A stretch of 64,000 nucleotides of DNA from Pseudomonas alcaligenes (GCF_041729615.1 NZ_CP154874.1:1803001-1867000); one strand, 5' to 3'. Numbered from the stretch's first letter, positions 24,324 through 38,660 are shown. Made by a program: numbers and translations. The notes: generated from the sequence alone by a model not told the origin.

Positions 24324-25718
24324 TCAGGCGAGGCCGAACAGGCCGGCCAGGTGTGCGTTGACGAAGCGCCCCTGGGGGTCCAGCGCCTGGCGCACCTCGG
24401 TGAATTCCTGCCAGCGCGGATACAGCGCCTGCAGCTGGCGCGCGCCCAGGCTGTGCAGCTTGCCCCAGTGCGGCCGGCCCTGGTACTTCCAGAAGATCGG
24501 CTCGATGGCGGCGAAGAAGTTGTGATGGTCCATCGCATAGTGCTGGTGCACCGAGATCGCACAGCTGTCGCGCCCCTCGAACATGCTCAGGGGAATGTCG
24601 TCGGCCTTGATGTAGCGGTACTCGATGGGGAACCAGGTGCGCAGGTTGCCGTCGTCGATGCGCTTGAGGATCTCGCGCAGGCAGGCCGGGCCATGCTCGG
24701 CCGGCACCGAGTACTCCATCTCGTTGAAGCGCACGTTACGCACGTTGGCGAAGACCTCGTGGGAGGCGCCCACGCGGTCCTCGAAACTGGCCAGGTGGCG
24801 CAGGTTGTTGAGCAGGCTGCGGCGCAGCTCGGGGAAGTCGCTGAGGTGCTTGTCCAGCCCCTCGATCAGGCCGATGAAGCCGTTGCCGCCCTCCTCGTCC
24901 GGCGCCAGCGGCGGCGTCGCCGGGTCCTCGGTCTCGTTCAGCGCCACCGCCAGGGCATAGTCGGAGTGGGTGACCACCAGCATCTCCCAGTGCTGGTTGT
25001 CGCGCTTGAGGTTGTCGACGTCCTCCAGCAGCTCCTCGGTCCTGGCGATCCACTGGCGCTCGCGCAGGCGGTAGGCCGTGCGGTTCTGCAGGCGCACGCG
25101 GGTCACCACGCCCAGCGCGCCGAGCGACACGCGGGCGGCGTCGAACAGCTCGGGGCGTTGCTCGCGACTGCAGTCGAACACCTCGCCGCTGGCGCTGACC
25201 AGTTGCAGGCCGCAGACCTGGGTGGAATAGGAGCCGAACTCGATGCCGGTGCCATGGGTCGAGGTGGCGATGGCCCCGGCCAGGGTCTGGTAATCGATGT
25301 CGGCCATGTTGACCAGCGCCTGGCCGACCGCCTGCAGCGGCGCGCCCATCTGCGACATCGGCGTACCGCCGCCGAACTCGGCCTGCAGGGTCCGGGCGTC
25401 GTGTTCGAGCAGACCGGCGAAGTGGCTCAGCGACAGCAGGGTGCCATCGGTGGGCACCAGCGCGCTGAAGGAATGCCCGGAGCCCACCGGGCGGATCTTG
25501 CCCGGCGCCCGGCGGATGGCCTGCACCAGCTCGTCGAGGTCCCTGGGGGCCAGGCGCTGCAGCGGCAGGCAGCTCTGCGCGCCCGACCAGTTGCGCCAGG
25601 GCATGGGCCGCGCCGCGCCGGCCGGCTCGGCCCACAGGCCGCGCCCCGGCAACGCCAGGAGGGCGCCCAGCAGGCTGGCACGCTGCAGCAGTTGACGACG
25701 CGAGAACGGCTGGCCCAT
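24324..25718 (-). CDS. Tat-exported FAD-linked lactone oxidase-like dehydrogenase
   Basis: A 464-residue flavoprotein of the vanillyl-alcohol-oxidase fold, D-arabinono-1,4-lactone/L-gulonolactone oxidase group. A Tat leader (SRRQLLQRASLLGALLALPG) begins it. The FAD domain has GSGHSFS, where His82 matches the covalent FAD histidine, and the THGTG loop; the C-terminal domain ends with the family motif PHWGKLHSLG (from Pro416). It should oxidise an aldonolactone or polyol in the periplasm. The cytochrome c gene directly upstream (1-base gap) suggests that electrons go to the respiratory chain rather than to oxygen. The ribosome site AGGAG lies within the cytochrome gene end. Confidence 0.9.
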   Translation of the reverse strand: MGQPFSRRQLLQRASLLGALLALPGRGLWAEPAGAARPMPWRNWSGAQSCLPLQRLAPRDLDELVQAIRRAPGKIRPVGSGHSFSALVPTDGTLLSLSHFAGLLEHDARTLQAEFGGGTPMSQMGAPLQAVGQALVNMADIDYQTLAGAIATSTHGTGIEFGSYSTQVCGLQLVSASGEVFDCSREQRPELFDAARVSLGALGVVTRVRLQNRTAYRLRERQWIARTEELLEDVDNLKRDNQHWEMLVVTHSDYALAVALNETEDPATPPLAPDEEGGNGFIGLIEGLDKHLSDFPELRRSLLNNLRHLASFEDRVGASHEVFANVRNVRFNEMEYSVPAEHGPACLREILKRIDDGNLRTWFPIEYRYIKADDIPLSMFEGRDSCAISVHQHYAMDHHNFFAAIEPIFWKYQGRPHWGKLHSLGARQLQALYPRWQEFTEVRQALDPQGRFVNAHLAGLFGLA

Positions 25719-25719
25719 G

Positions 25720-26103
25720 TCAGCGCTCCTGCGCCGCGGAGGCGCCCGCCATGAAGGCGATCAGCGCGCGGAATTCCTGCTCCGAGCACTGCATGCACAT
25801 GCCCATCGGCGGCATGCCCTGGAAGCCGTTGATGCTGTGCTCCAGCAGGGTGTCCATGCCCTTCTCCAGGCGCGGCGCCCAGGCCGCGACATCACCGCTG
25901 AGCGGTGCGCCGGCGGCCGGGTTGGCATGGCACTGCCGGCAACTGGCGCCATACAGCTGCGCCAGTGCCGCATCCGCCGGCATGGCCTGCACCGCTGCGA
26001 CCGGCGACGGCGTGCCGGCCTCCTCGCCGCAGCCTGCCAGCCCCACACACAGCCCCAGCACCGCGGCCCGGCCGCGCCAGCCCTTGCCCCACACTGCCCG
26101 CAT
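25720..26103 (-). CDS. Cytochrome c5-like lipoprotein
   Basis: A 127-residue c-type cytochrome with a lipoprotein signal and lipobox GLAGC (Cys25), then a haem motif CRQCH (55-59). Toward the end GMPPMGMCMQCSEQEF gives the distal methionine and the CxxC disulphide characteristic of cytochrome c5. The start at 26103 is chosen because GGGAGAGGG lies just upstream and it places the signal correctly; an upstream ATG at 26142 would add a poor leader. It is the first gene of the operon with the exported flavoprotein and PLP enzyme, and is the likely electron acceptor of the flavoprotein. Confidence 0.9.
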   Translation of the reverse strand: MRAVWGKGWRGRAAVLGLCVGLAGCGEEAGTPSPVAAVQAMPADAALAQLYGASCRQCHANPAAGAPLSGDVAAWAPRLEKGMDTLLEHSINGFQGMPPMGMCMQCSEQEFRALIAFMAGASAAQER

Positions 26104-26220
26104 AGCCCTCTCCCACGCTCGCTGTCGTTTCGATGCCATCACACTAGAGCAGCACCCAGCGACAGATGAGGGCCCAAACGGCCAGCCAAGCGCCTGTTCG
26201 CGGCCAAGGCGCGGCGCCGT

Positions 26221-28326
26221 TCAGTCGAAGCTCAGCTCCACCTTGGTCCACAGGGTGCGTCCCGGCTCGTCGATGGCCACGGGGGCTGCCGGGTAGCCGA
26301 AACCGGCGTTGCCGGCCAGGTTGAGGTGTTCGGCGTAGTCCTTGTCGAACAGGTTGTCGACGCCGGCGCTGAGCTTGACCTGCTCGCTGACGCGGTAGGC
26401 GCCATTGAGCGAGAACACGCCGAAGCCGGCGCTCTTGCCGAGGTCGCGGCCGACCACGTTGCCCTTGCCCTCGTCCACGCGGTTCTGCTGGGCCACCACG
26501 CGCCACAGGGCGCCGGCACTCCAGGACTCGCGTTCGTAGGTCAGCCCCAGGCGCGCCTCCAGCGGCGGCATCTGCGGCAGCGCCTCGCCATCGGAACTGT
26601 TCTTGCCCCAGGCGTAGGCCAGGGTGGCATCGGTCTTCCAGGCGTCGGTGAGGTCATAGGCGACACCCAGCTCGCCGCCCAGGATGCGCGCATCGATGTT
26701 GTCGGCCTGGGAGACCAGGCTGCCCATCATGTTGCGGCTGTAGCTGAACAGGATGTAGTCGCGCACCTGGCCGACATAGCCGGATGCCCAGGCCTGCAGG
26801 TCCTCACCGGCGTACTGCACGCCGAAATCGAGCTGGGTGGTCTTCTCCGGCTCGATCCCGTCGAAGGCGTTGACCTCGCCCTCGGGAGCGCGCTTGGGCG
26901 AGAACAGCTCCCAGTAGTCGGGGAAGCGCTGCACATGACCGATACCGGCATAGAGGGTGGTCGGCGAGTCGGCCAGGTCATACTCGTAGCGGGCAAAGCC
27001 GCTGGGCAGGGTGTCGCTGCGCTGCTCTCCGGTGGTCGGGTTGGCCTGCACCAGGCTCATGTGGGTGACGGTTTGCCGGTAGTCCGTGGCGTCGGCACGG
27101 TCCAGGCGCGCGCCGCCAATCACCCGGCTGCGCTCGGCGGCCTGCCAGGTCAGCTCGGCGAAGGCGCCGTAGTTGTGCATCACCGAGTCCTTGGTCCAGG
27201 GGAACTGGTCGGCATCGGTGTACTGCGCCGGCTGGCCCATCATCGGCATACGGTAGCGCGAGGCGCGGGCGCGGTGTTCGCTGCGCAGCGCATCCAGCCC
27301 GGCGACCAGCTCGACCTCGCTCCAGGCGAAGGTGGCCGCCACGCGTGCGCCGGTGGTGCGGCGGTCGACCTGCGAGGCCATCGGCATGGGCATCATGCTG
27401 CTCGGGTCGGGATCGCGCAGGCTGAAGTTGTCCATGATGTGGTCGGCGTAGTTGTAGTAGACCTGCGCCTCGACCTTATCCAGCACGCCGCCCAGGTTGC
27501 CCTTCTCGAAACGCAAGCCGAGGCTCTCGCGGGCGAACTGCGCACCGTCCATGCCGCGCCCGGCGTAGCGCGCCTCGCCATCGCCCTTGCCGGCACTGAG
27601 CTCGAGCAGCGTGTCGGCGTCCGGTGTCCAGCCGATGGCCAGGTCGCCGTTCCACTTCTGCCAGCGCGACGGCACGCTGTCGCCGTCGCCATCTTCGTAA
27701 TCATCGGACTGCGCCTGGTTGCCGGCGAAACGCAGGTAGCCCTGCTCGCCGCCCGCGGCAGCGTCCAGCACCTTGTCGAAGCGGCCGTTGGAGCCGGTGA
27801 GCAGGCTGGCATGCAGTCGCGTACCGAGTTCGCCGAAACGCTCCGGCTGGCGCTCGAACAGCACGGTACCGGCCGAGGCACCCGGCCCCCAGAGCACGGT
27901 CTGCGGCCCCTTGATCACGGTGAGCTGGTCGTAGGTCTCCGGGGCGATATAGGAACTCGGGGCGTCCATGCGTCCCGGGCAGGCGCCCAGCATCAGGCCG
28001 CCGTTGCTGCGCAGGTTGATGCGTGAACCGAACATGCCGCGCAGCACCGGGTCGCCATTGGTGCCGCCGCTGCGGATGGCGGAAAAGCCGGGGATGGTCT
28101 TCAGGTAGTCGGTGGCGTCGCTGGCCGGCACCGGCTGGCGGGCGTCCTTGGGGTCGGCGATCACGGTCAGCGGCGAGCTCTGCTGCACGGCAGTGACCAC
28201 GCCAGGTGCCAACTCGACATCGGCAGACTCGGCGGCGAAGGCCGGCGCGGCGATGGCCAGACTCAGGGCAGAAAGGATGAAAGGCAGACGGCAGCCACGT
28301 GCCGGCACGAATACGGATGCGTTCAT
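26221..28326 (-). CDS. oprC: TonB-dependent copper receptor OprC
   Basis: A 701-residue TonB-dependent outer-membrane receptor. Signal peptide (1-31), plug domain (about 50-175, including LGACPGRMDAPSSYI) and a 22-strand barrel ending in a C-terminal aromatic strand (VELSFD). Extracellular loops contain methionine-rich stretches (MMPMPMA, RMPMMGQ, RNMMGS) that suit copper binding, as in P. aeruginosa OprC (PA3790). The gene follows a DUF2946 gene, the same pairing as in P. aeruginosa. The ATG has AGGAA 6 bases upstream, directly after a terminator-like hairpin, so expression may depend on readthrough or a separate signal. Copper repression is known for the family. Confidence 0.94.
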   Translation of the reverse strand: MNASVFVPARGCRLPFILSALSLAIAAPAFAAESADVELAPGVVTAVQQSSPLTVIADPKDARQPVPASDATDYLKTIPGFSAIRSGGTNGDPVLRGMFGSRINLRSNGGLMLGACPGRMDAPSSYIAPETYDQLTVIKGPQTVLWGPGASAGTVLFERQPERFGELGTRLHASLLTGSNGRFDKVLDAAAGGEQGYLRFAGNQAQSDDYEDGDGDSVPSRWQKWNGDLAIGWTPDADTLLELSAGKGDGEARYAGRGMDGAQFARESLGLRFEKGNLGGVLDKVEAQVYYNYADHIMDNFSLRDPDPSSMMPMPMASQVDRRTTGARVAATFAWSEVELVAGLDALRSEHRARASRYRMPMMGQPAQYTDADQFPWTKDSVMHNYGAFAELTWQAAERSRVIGGARLDRADATDYRQTVTHMSLVQANPTTGEQRSDTLPSGFARYEYDLADSPTTLYAGIGHVQRFPDYWELFSPKRAPEGEVNAFDGIEPEKTTQLDFGVQYAGEDLQAWASGYVGQVRDYILFSYSRNMMGSLVSQADNIDARILGGELGVAYDLTDAWKTDATLAYAWGKNSSDGEALPQMPPLEARLGLTYERESWSAGALWRVVAQQNRVDEGKGNVVGRDLGKSAGFGVFSLNGAYRVSEQVKLSAGVDNLFDKDYAEHLNLAGNAGFGYPAAPVAIDEPGRTLWTKVELSFD

Positions 28327-28337
28327 GGTATTTCCTG

Positions 28338-28376
28338 AAAAAAAGACAGCGCTAAGCCCTCGCACGGAGGGCGCTG
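28338..28376 (-). terminator. Terminator/attenuator hairpin between DUF2946 gene and oprC
   Basis: On the minus strand CAGC and GCCCTC pair with GAGGGC and GCTG around loop CGTGC, with one small bulge, followed by TCTTTTTTT (A-tract 28338-28344 on the plus strand). The hairpin ends only a few bases before the oprC ribosome binding site. It can act as an intrinsic terminator for the DUF2946 transcript or as an attenuator for oprC. Confidence 0.65.
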
Positions 28377-28386
28377 AATGGCTGGA

Positions 28387-28749
28387 TCAGGAAATGGCCG
28401 GCGGGGCCCTGCCGGGCGGCGCCACCAGGAACGGCGGGCTGAGGTTCAGCGCCTCGGCGAAACGCGGCCGCTCGGGGGCGGCGACCGGAGGCGGCGGTGG
28501 TGTGAAGGGAAACGACTGCAGGCTGGCCAGCTGTGCGCCGCACTGCACGCAGGGCAGCTGCTGGGCGGCCAGGCCGGCGTCTTCCTCGCCACCGATCTGC
28601 CACTGCAGACCATGCGAGGTGCACATCAGCATGAAGGCCGCATCGCTCATCTGCGGCAATGCCCACAGCGGCATGCTCACGCGCAGGAGCATGCCCACCA
28701 GGGCAAAGGCGTAGAGCCAATCGCGGAAACTGCGGCTGAGGGGGGTCAT
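28387..28749 (-). CDS. DUF2946 family protein (copper-associated)
   Basis: A 120-residue protein of the DUF2946 family, which commonly precedes copper-responsive TonB receptors; the P. aeruginosa counterpart is PA3789 next to oprC. It has one N-terminal hydrophobic segment (about 10-30) and a small exported region with metal-ligand candidates MCTSHG and the CxxC in LPCVQCGAQ, then a proline-rich tail. It probably binds copper in the periplasm, although no biochemical role is established. It lies 60 bases upstream of oprC on the same strand, with a hairpin between them. An alternative initiation further in cannot be excluded. Confidence 0.85.
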   Translation of the reverse strand: MTPLSRSFRDWLYAFALVGMLLRVSMPLWALPQMSDAAFMLMCTSHGLQWQIGGEEDAGLAAQQLPCVQCGAQLASLQSFPFTPPPPPVAAPERPRFAEALNLSPPFLVAPPGRAPPAIS

Positions 28750-28812
28750 GGGCCGGGCATTCTAGCGACCAGGCCCGGGCGGCGCGCTGGACACGGCGTC
28801 GCACCCCGCAGA

Positions 28813-28839
28813 CAACAAAAAGCCCGCACGGGGCGGGCT
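28813..28839 (-). terminator. Intrinsic terminator of ssb
   Basis: Stem AGCCCGC (28821-28827) and GCGGGCT (28833-28839), loop ACGGG, followed on the minus strand by TTTTTGTTGTC. It lies 22 bases past the ssb stop. Classic intrinsic terminator. Confidence 0.88.
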
Positions 28840-28861
28840 TCTCGTGGACCTTCGGCCGGGC

Positions 28862-29356
28862 TTAGAACGGAATATCGTCGTCGAAGCTGTCGAAGTCCTG
28901 GGCCGGCTGCTGGGCCGCCGCTTGCGGCGCCGGGCGCGGGGCGGCCTGCTGCGGGGCCGGGCGCGACTGCTGCTGGCGCGGGGCGTAGTCACCACCGCCT
29001 TCCTGGTTGCCACCGCGGCCGCCGAGCAGCTGCAGGGTGCCGTTCATGTCGACCACGATCTCGGTGGTGTAGCGCTTGACGCCGTCCTTCTCCCACTCGC
29101 GGGTCTGCAGGCGGCCTTCGACGTAGCACTGGCTGCCCTTGCGCAGGTATTCACCGGCGATCTCGGCGAGCTTGCCGAAGAACACCACGCGGTGCCATTC
29201 GGTGCGGTCCTGCTGCTGGCCGGTCTGCTTGTCCTTCCAGCTGTCGGTAGTGGCCAGGGTGATGTTGGTCACCGCATTGCCATTGGGCAGGTAACGGGTT
29301 TCCGGGTCGCCGCCGACGTTGCCGATCAGAATGACTTTGTTAACCCCACGGGCCAT
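28862..29356 (-). CDS. ssb: Single-stranded DNA-binding protein
   Basis: A 164-residue SSB. The N-terminal OB fold (about 1-110) begins [18 protein letters not shown] and includes [15 protein letters not shown] Gln/Pro/Ala-rich flexible linker with no fold follows, then the acidic tip DDDIPF, which binds partner repair and replication proteins. It forms tetramers that coat single-stranded DNA. It lies 9 bases after the YajR-like transporter gene and ends at an intrinsic terminator. Position next to uvrA matches the P. aeruginosa order (PA4232-PA4234). No internal LexA-type site is seen. Confidence 0.98.
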   Translation of the reverse strand: MARGVNKVILIGNVGGDPETRYLPNGNAVTNITLATTDSWKDKQTGQQQDRTEWHRVVFFGKLAEIAGEYLRKGSQCYVEGRLQTREWEKDGVKRYTTEIVVDMNGTLQLLGGRGGNQEGGGDYAPRQQQSRPAPQQAAPRPAPQAAAQQPAQDFDSFDDDIPF

Positions 29357-29365
29357 TTCGTTCTC

Positions 29366-30760
29366 CTAAGCTGAATGCGTCTCCGCGGCCTCTTCGAGCA
29401 CCTGCTCGAGCAACGCGCGGTCCAATTGTTGGGTGTCCACTTTGATGTACAACGCGGCCTCCTCGGCCACCACGATGGCGTCGCTGACGCCGGGTATCGC
29501 GAGGAGTCGCCCCACCAGTCCGCTGTCGGCCAGCGCCGTCTCGGCAAGCGGGCGGCGCAGACTGGTCACATAAGGCGGCTCGCGCATAGTAGCAGCTGCC
29601 AGCAGCCAGAAAACCCCCAGCGCCGCACAGCCGACGAATACCAGGCCGAGGCCGCCATGCTGGTACAGCCAGCCGCCGAGGATGCCGCCCAGCGCGGCGC
29701 CGAGGAACTGGCTGGTGGAGTACACGCCCATGGCCGTGCCCTTGCCGCCGGCCGGCGCCACCTTGCTCACCAGCGAAGGCAACGAAGCCTCTAGCAGGTT
29801 GAAGGCGGTGAAGAACAGGATGAAGCCCAGCACCAGCGTCGAGAGGCTGTGGCCGAAGGCCCAGAAGTACAGCTCGCAGAGCACCAGCACCAGCACCGCA
29901 CCGGAAAGCACGCGCTTCATCTGGCGCCTCTTCTCGGCGTAGATAATGAACGGCACCATGCCGAAGAAGCCGATCAGCAGGGCGCTGAGGTAGACCCACC
30001 AGTGCTCCTCCCTGGCCAGCCCGCCCTGCTCCACCAGCGCCAGCGGCAGCACCACGAAGCTGGCCATGAGAATCGCGTGCAGCACGCCGATGCCCAGGTT
30101 CAGGCGCAGCAGCTCGGGGTTGCGCAGGGTCGGCCGCAGCGCCTGACGGGCGACACCGGACTCGCGGTGCTGCAGCGTGCGGGAGGCGCGCGGGACGAAG
30201 GCGGCGATGATCAGCATGCCCAGCAGGGCCATGCCGGCGGTGGCCCAGAACAGCCCGGACAGGCCGAAGGCGCGGGTCAGCAGCGGGCCGACCACCATGG
30301 CCACGGCGAACGACAGGCCGATGCTCATGCCGATCATGGCCATGGCCTTGGTGCGGTGCTGCTCGCGGGTCAGGTCCGAGAGCAGCGCCATCACCGCCGC
30401 CGAGATGGCCCCGGCGCCCTGCAGCACGCGCCCGGCGATCACCCCCCAGATGGAGTCGGCAGTAGCGGCGAGGGCGGCGCCGGCGGCGAAGATCAGCAGG
30501 CCGACGTAGATCACCGGCAGGCGGCCGATGCGGTCGGAGAGCACACCGAAGGGAATCTGCAGCAGCGCCTGGGTCAGGCCGTAGGCGCCGATGGCCAGGC
30601 CGATCAGTGCCGGCGTGGCGCCGGCATAGTCCATGCCGTAGGTGGCCAGCACCGGCAGGACCATGAACATGCCCAGCATGCGGAAGGCGAACACCAGGGC
30701 CAGGCCGCTCGCGGCGCGCGTCTCGCTGGCGCTCATGCGTTCGCTGTGCGGATCGTGCAT
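29366..30760 (-). CDS. MFS transporter, YajR-like with C-terminal ferredoxin-like domain
   Basis: A 464-residue major facilitator with 12 membrane helices (about residues 15-395) and motif [13 protein letters not shown] between helices 2 and 3. After the last helix a soluble tail of about 65 residues contains [20 protein letters not shown], resembling the YAM ferredoxin-like domain of E. coli YajR. Substrate unknown; the domain may sense ions or ligand. The start at 30760 has only a weak ribosome site, and an internal ATG at 30736 is an alternative. It is divergent from uvrA and cotranscribed with ssb downstream. Confidence 0.92.
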   Translation of the reverse strand: MHDPHSERMSASETRAASGLALVFAFRMLGMFMVLPVLATYGMDYAGATPALIGLAIGAYGLTQALLQIPFGVLSDRIGRLPVIYVGLLIFAAGAALAATADSIWGVIAGRVLQGAGAISAAVMALLSDLTREQHRTKAMAMIGMSIGLSFAVAMVVGPLLTRAFGLSGLFWATAGMALLGMLIIAAFVPRASRTLQHRESGVARQALRPTLRNPELLRLNLGIGVLHAILMASFVVLPLALVEQGGLAREEHWWVYLSALLIGFFGMVPFIIYAEKRRQMKRVLSGAVLVLVLCELYFWAFGHSLSTLVLGFILFFTAFNLLEASLPSLVSKVAPAGGKGTAMGVYSTSQFLGAALGGILGGWLYQHGGLGLVFVGCAALGVFWLLAAATMREPPYVTSLRRPLAETALADSGLVGRLLAIPGVSDAIVVAEEAALYIKVDTQQLDRALLEQVLEEAAETHSA

Positions 30761-30828
30761 GGAAAAACCCTGAACAAATTGGCCGGCGATTCTAGCAGCC
30801 ATCCCCGCGCCGATACAGGCGCGGCGCT

Positions 30829-30858
30829 TTGCCGCGTGCCAGCCCGCGGCCGTATACT
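30829..30858 (+). promoter_or_regulatory. Candidate uvrA promoter
   Basis: TTGCCG (30829-30834) and TATACT (30853-30858) are separated by 18 bases, ending about 35 bases before the uvrA GTG. The -10 is good and the -35 moderate. No complete LexA box (CTGT-N8-ACAG) was found around it, so SOS control is not evident from sequence. Confidence 0.45.
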
Positions 30859-30893
30859 GCGTGGTTTCCGCCCGCCCACCTGCGAGGCCGTTC

Positions 30894-33728
<2,835 letters not shown>

Positions 33729-33742
33729 CCGTCGCCAGCATG

Positions 33743-33771
33743 AAAAAGCCCCGCAGATGCGGGGCTTTTTT
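33743..33771. terminator. Bidirectional terminator between uvrA and katG
   Basis: Perfect stem AAAAAGCCCCGC (33743-33754) with GCGGGGCTTTTT (from 33759), loop AGAT, with T-tracts on both strands. It lies 15 bases after the uvrA stop and 16 bases from the katG stop, serving both convergent genes. Confidence 0.92.
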
Positions 33772-33786
33772 CTGGGCGCAGGTGAA

Positions 33787-36025
<2,239 letters not shown>

Positions 36026-36046
36026 TTTATGGAGAGTAACGACCTG

Positions 36047-36061
36047 ATAGCTTTTGTCTCT
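36047..36061 (-). promoter_or_regulatory. OxyR-like half-site upstream of katG
   Basis: ATAGCTTTTGTCTCT matches the OxyR half-site ATAGnTnnnAnCTAT at 7 of 10 specified positions on the plus strand and 8 of 10 on the complementary reading. It sits about 21 bases upstream of the candidate -35, where OxyR normally contacts polymerase alpha subunit. The adjacent second half-site is poor. Confidence 0.4.
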
Positions 36062-36102
36062 TGATAGAGCGCCAGCGCGGGCAAACCCGAAGCCCTGAAA
36101 AC

Positions 36103-36126
36103 AAAAAACCGGGCCTAGGCCCGGTT
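36103..36126 (-). terminator. Terminator of the alpha operon (after rplQ)
   Basis: Stem AACCGGGCC (36107-36115) and GGCCCGGTT (36118-36126) around a 2-base centre, followed on the minus strand by TTTTGT. It lies about 20 bases beyond the rplQ stop and isolates the ribosomal cluster from katG. Confidence 0.88.
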
Positions 36127-36146
36127 CTTCGTGAAGCAGAAGTCGC

Positions 36147-36536
36147 TTACTCGGCGGCTTCTACGGCCTCGCCAGCAACCTTGCGGTCAACCAGCTCGAC
36201 GTACGCCATGGGGGCGTTGTCGCCAGCGCGGAAACCGCACTTGAGGATGCGCAGGTAGCCGCCCTGACGGGTGGCGTAACGCTTGCCCAGGTCGTTGAAC
36301 AGCTTGCCGACGATGGCTTTCGAACGGGTACGGTCGAAGGCCAGGCGACGGTTGGCGACGCTGTCTACCTTGGCCAGGGTGATCAGCGGCTCGGCAACGC
36401 GACGCAGTTCCTTGGCTTTCGGCAGGGTGGTTTTGATCAGTTCGTGTTCGAACAGCGACACCGCCATGTTCTGGAACATGGCCTTGCGGTGAGCGCTGGT
36501 GCGGCTGAGGTGACGGCCACTTTTACGATGACGCAT
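36147..36536 (-). CDS. rplQ: Ribosomal protein L17
   Basis: A 129-residue large-subunit protein with the invariant N-terminus [17 protein letters not shown] and a C-terminal acidic tail (EAVEAAE). It binds 23S rRNA near the tunnel exit. It is the last gene of the alpha operon, 43 bases after rpoA, and is followed by a strong terminator. Nothing unusual. Confidence 0.98.
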   Translation of the reverse strand: MRHRKSGRHLSRTSAHRKAMFQNMAVSLFEHELIKTTLPKAKELRRVAEPLITLAKVDSVANRRLAFDRTRSKAIVGKLFNDLGKRYATRQGGYLRILKCGFRAGDNAPMAYVELVDRKVAGEAVEAAE

Positions 36537-36579
36537 GATTAATTCCTTACCAAACTTTCGGTTCGGTGATTACGGACGA

Positions 36580-37581
36580 TCAGGCAGTCGCCTTATCGTC
36601 CTTCTTCAGACTTGCCGGCGGCCAGTTGTCGAGGCGCATGCCGAGGGACAGACCACGGGAGGCCAGGACGTCCTTGATCTCGGTCAGGGACTTCTTGCCC
36701 AGGTTCGGAGTCTTGAGCAGCTCTACTTCGGTACGCTGGATCAGGTCGCCGATGTAGTAGATGTTCTCCGCCTTCAGGCAGTTGGCCGAACGCACGGTCA
36801 GTTCGAGGTCGTCTACCGGACGCAGCAGGATCGGGTCGATCTCGTCTTCCTGCTCGACCACCACCGGCTCGCTGTCGCCCTTCAGGTCGACGAAAGCCGC
36901 CAGCTGGTGCTGGAGGATGGTCGCGGCACGACGGATGGCCTCTTCAGGATCCAGGGTGCCGTTGGTTTCCAGGTCGATGACCAGCTTGTCCAGGTTGGTA
37001 CGCTGCTCGACGCGGGCGTTCTCAACCACGTAGGCCACACGGCGAACCGGGCTGAACGAAGCGTCCAGCTGCAGACGACCGATGCTGCGGCTCTCGTCCT
37101 CGTCGCTCTGACGGGCATCGGCCGGCTCGTAGCCACGGCCACGACGCACGGTGAGCTTCATGTTCAGAGCGCCGTTGTCCGCCAGATTGGCGATCACGTG
37201 ATCGCCATTGACGATCTCGACATCGTGATCCAGCTGAATATCGGCAGCGGTGACCACACCCGAGCCCTTCTTGGCCAGAGTCAGGGTGACTTCGTCACGA
37301 CCGTGCAGCTTGATGGCCAGACCTTTCAGGTTGAGCAGGATCTCGATGACATCTTCCTGCACACCTTCGATGGCGGAGTACTCGTGGAGTACGCCGTCGA
37401 TCTCGGCCTCGACTACTGCACAGCCAGGCATGGAGGACAACAGGATGCGACGCAGCGCGTTGCCCAGGGTATGGCCAAAACCACGCTCGAGGGGCTCGAG
37501 GGTGATCTTGGCGCGGGTCGGACTGACCGCCTGAACGTCGATATGACGGGGGGTCAGGAACTCATTTACCGAAATCTGCAT
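36580..37581 (-). CDS. rpoA: RNA polymerase alpha subunit
   Basis: A 333-residue subunit. The N-terminal domain (about 1-235) dimerises and carries the core assembly surfaces ([20 protein letters not shown]), and the C-terminal domain (about 250-320, including [18 protein letters not shown] and [13 protein letters not shown]) contacts UP elements and activators. Located between rpsD and rplQ in the alpha operon with gaps of 22 and 43 bases. Ends in the short lysine-containing tail usual for Pseudomonas. Confidence 0.99.
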   Translation of the reverse strand: MQISVNEFLTPRHIDVQAVSPTRAKITLEPLERGFGHTLGNALRRILLSSMPGCAVVEAEIDGVLHEYSAIEGVQEDVIEILLNLKGLAIKLHGRDEVTLTLAKKGSGVVTAADIQLDHDVEIVNGDHVIANLADNGALNMKLTVRRGRGYEPADARQSDEDESRSIGRLQLDASFSPVRRVAYVVENARVEQRTNLDKLVIDLETNGTLDPEEAIRRAATILQHQLAAFVDLKGDSEPVVVEQEDEIDPILLRPVDDLELTVRSANCLKAENIYYIGDLIQRTEVELLKTPNLGKKSLTEIKDVLASRGLSLGMRLDNWPPASLKKDDKATA

Positions 37582-37603
37582 GGATGCACCTATTTTCTAG
37601 CCC

Positions 37604-38224
37604 TTACTTGGAGTAGAGCTCGACAATCAGGCTTTCGTTGATGTCGGAGGACAGATCGCTGCGAGCCGGGACGCTTTTGAACACGCCGGACTTCTTCTCA
37701 GCATCCACTTCGACCCACTCAACACGACCACGCTGGGCGCACAGCTCGAGAGCCTGGGCAACGCGCAGCTGGTTCTTGGCCTTTTCGCGAACCGCAACCA
37801 CGTCACCAGCCTTGACCTGGTAGGACGGGACGTTCACGGTCGAACCGTTCACGGTGATGGCTTTGTGCGATACCAGCTGGCGGGATTCGGCGCGGGTGGC
37901 ACCAAAGCCCATGCGGTAAACCACGTTGTCCAGACGGCATTCCAGCAGCTGCAGCAGGTTCTCGCCGGTAGCACCCTTGCGACGGGCAGCTTCCTTGTAG
38001 TAACCGCTGAACTGACGCTCCAGCACGCCGTAGATACGACGGACTTTCTGCTTCTCACGCAGCTGGGTACCGTAGTCGGACTGACGGCCGCGGCGAGCGC
38101 CGTGCTGGCCAGGAGCCGATTCGATGTTGCACTTGGATTCGAGCGCGCGCGCACCACTCTTCAGGAAGAGATCGGTGCCTTCACGACGAGACAGTTTGCA
38201 CTTGGGACCAATGTAACGAGCCAT
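37604..38224 (-). CDS. rpsD: Ribosomal protein S4
   Basis: A 206-residue primary 16S rRNA-binding protein that nucleates 30S assembly. The S4 RNA-binding domain lies about residues 95-155 ([21 protein letters not shown]). In E. coli S4 represses the alpha operon by binding a pseudoknot upstream of rpsM; the short rpsM leader here does not obviously reproduce that fold. It lies between rpsK and rpoA. Confidence 0.98.
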   Translation of the reverse strand: MARYIGPKCKLSRREGTDLFLKSGARALESKCNIESAPGQHGARRGRQSDYGTQLREKQKVRRIYGVLERQFSGYYKEAARRKGATGENLLQLLECRLDNVVYRMGFGATRAESRQLVSHKAITVNGSTVNVPSYQVKAGDVVAVREKAKNQLRVAQALELCAQRGRVEWVEVDAEKKSGVFKSVPARSDLSSDINESLIVELYSK

Positions 38225-38240
38225 TCTTCACTGTCTCCTA

Positions 38241-38630
38241 TTACACGCGACGCTTCTTCGGCGGACGGCACCCGTTGTGCGGGATCGGCGTCACGTCGGT
38301 GATGCTGGCGATTTTGTAGCCGCAGGCGTTCAGAGCACGCACAGCGGATTCGCGACCCGGGCCCGGGCCCTTGACGTTCACGTCGAGGTTCTTCAGGCCG
38401 TATTCCAGAGCAGCCTGACCGGCACGCTCGGCAGCCACCTGGGCAGCGAACGGGGTGCTCTTACGGGAGCCGCGGAAACCGGAACCACCGGAGGTCGCCC
38501 AAGACAGAGCATTGCCCTGACGGTCGGTGATGGTCACGATGGTGTTATTGAAAGAAGCGTGGATATGGGCGATGCCATCCACCACTGTCTTTTTGACTTT
38601 CTTACGAGTACGAGCAGCAGGCTTAGCCAT
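38241..38630 (-). CDS. rpsK: Ribosomal protein S11
   Basis: A 129-residue platform protein of the 30S subunit, contacting mRNA near the exit site. Conserved stretches include [20 protein letters not shown] and the basic C-terminus [11 protein letters not shown]. Located 30 bases after rpsM and 16 bases before rpsD in the alpha operon. Confidence 0.98.
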   Translation of the reverse strand: MAKPAARTRKKVKKTVVDGIAHIHASFNNTIVTITDRQGNALSWATSGGSGFRGSRKSTPFAAQVAAERAGQAALEYGLKNLDVNVKGPGPGRESAVRALNACGYKIASITDVTPIPHNGCRPPKKRRV

Positions 38631-38660
38631 GACTTATTTCCTGTCGATTCGCGGGCGCAA

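Noticed and set aside
30761..30893. LexA (SOS) box upstream of uvrA
   Set aside because: Only an isolated ACAG half-site was found; no CTGT-N8-ACAG palindrome.
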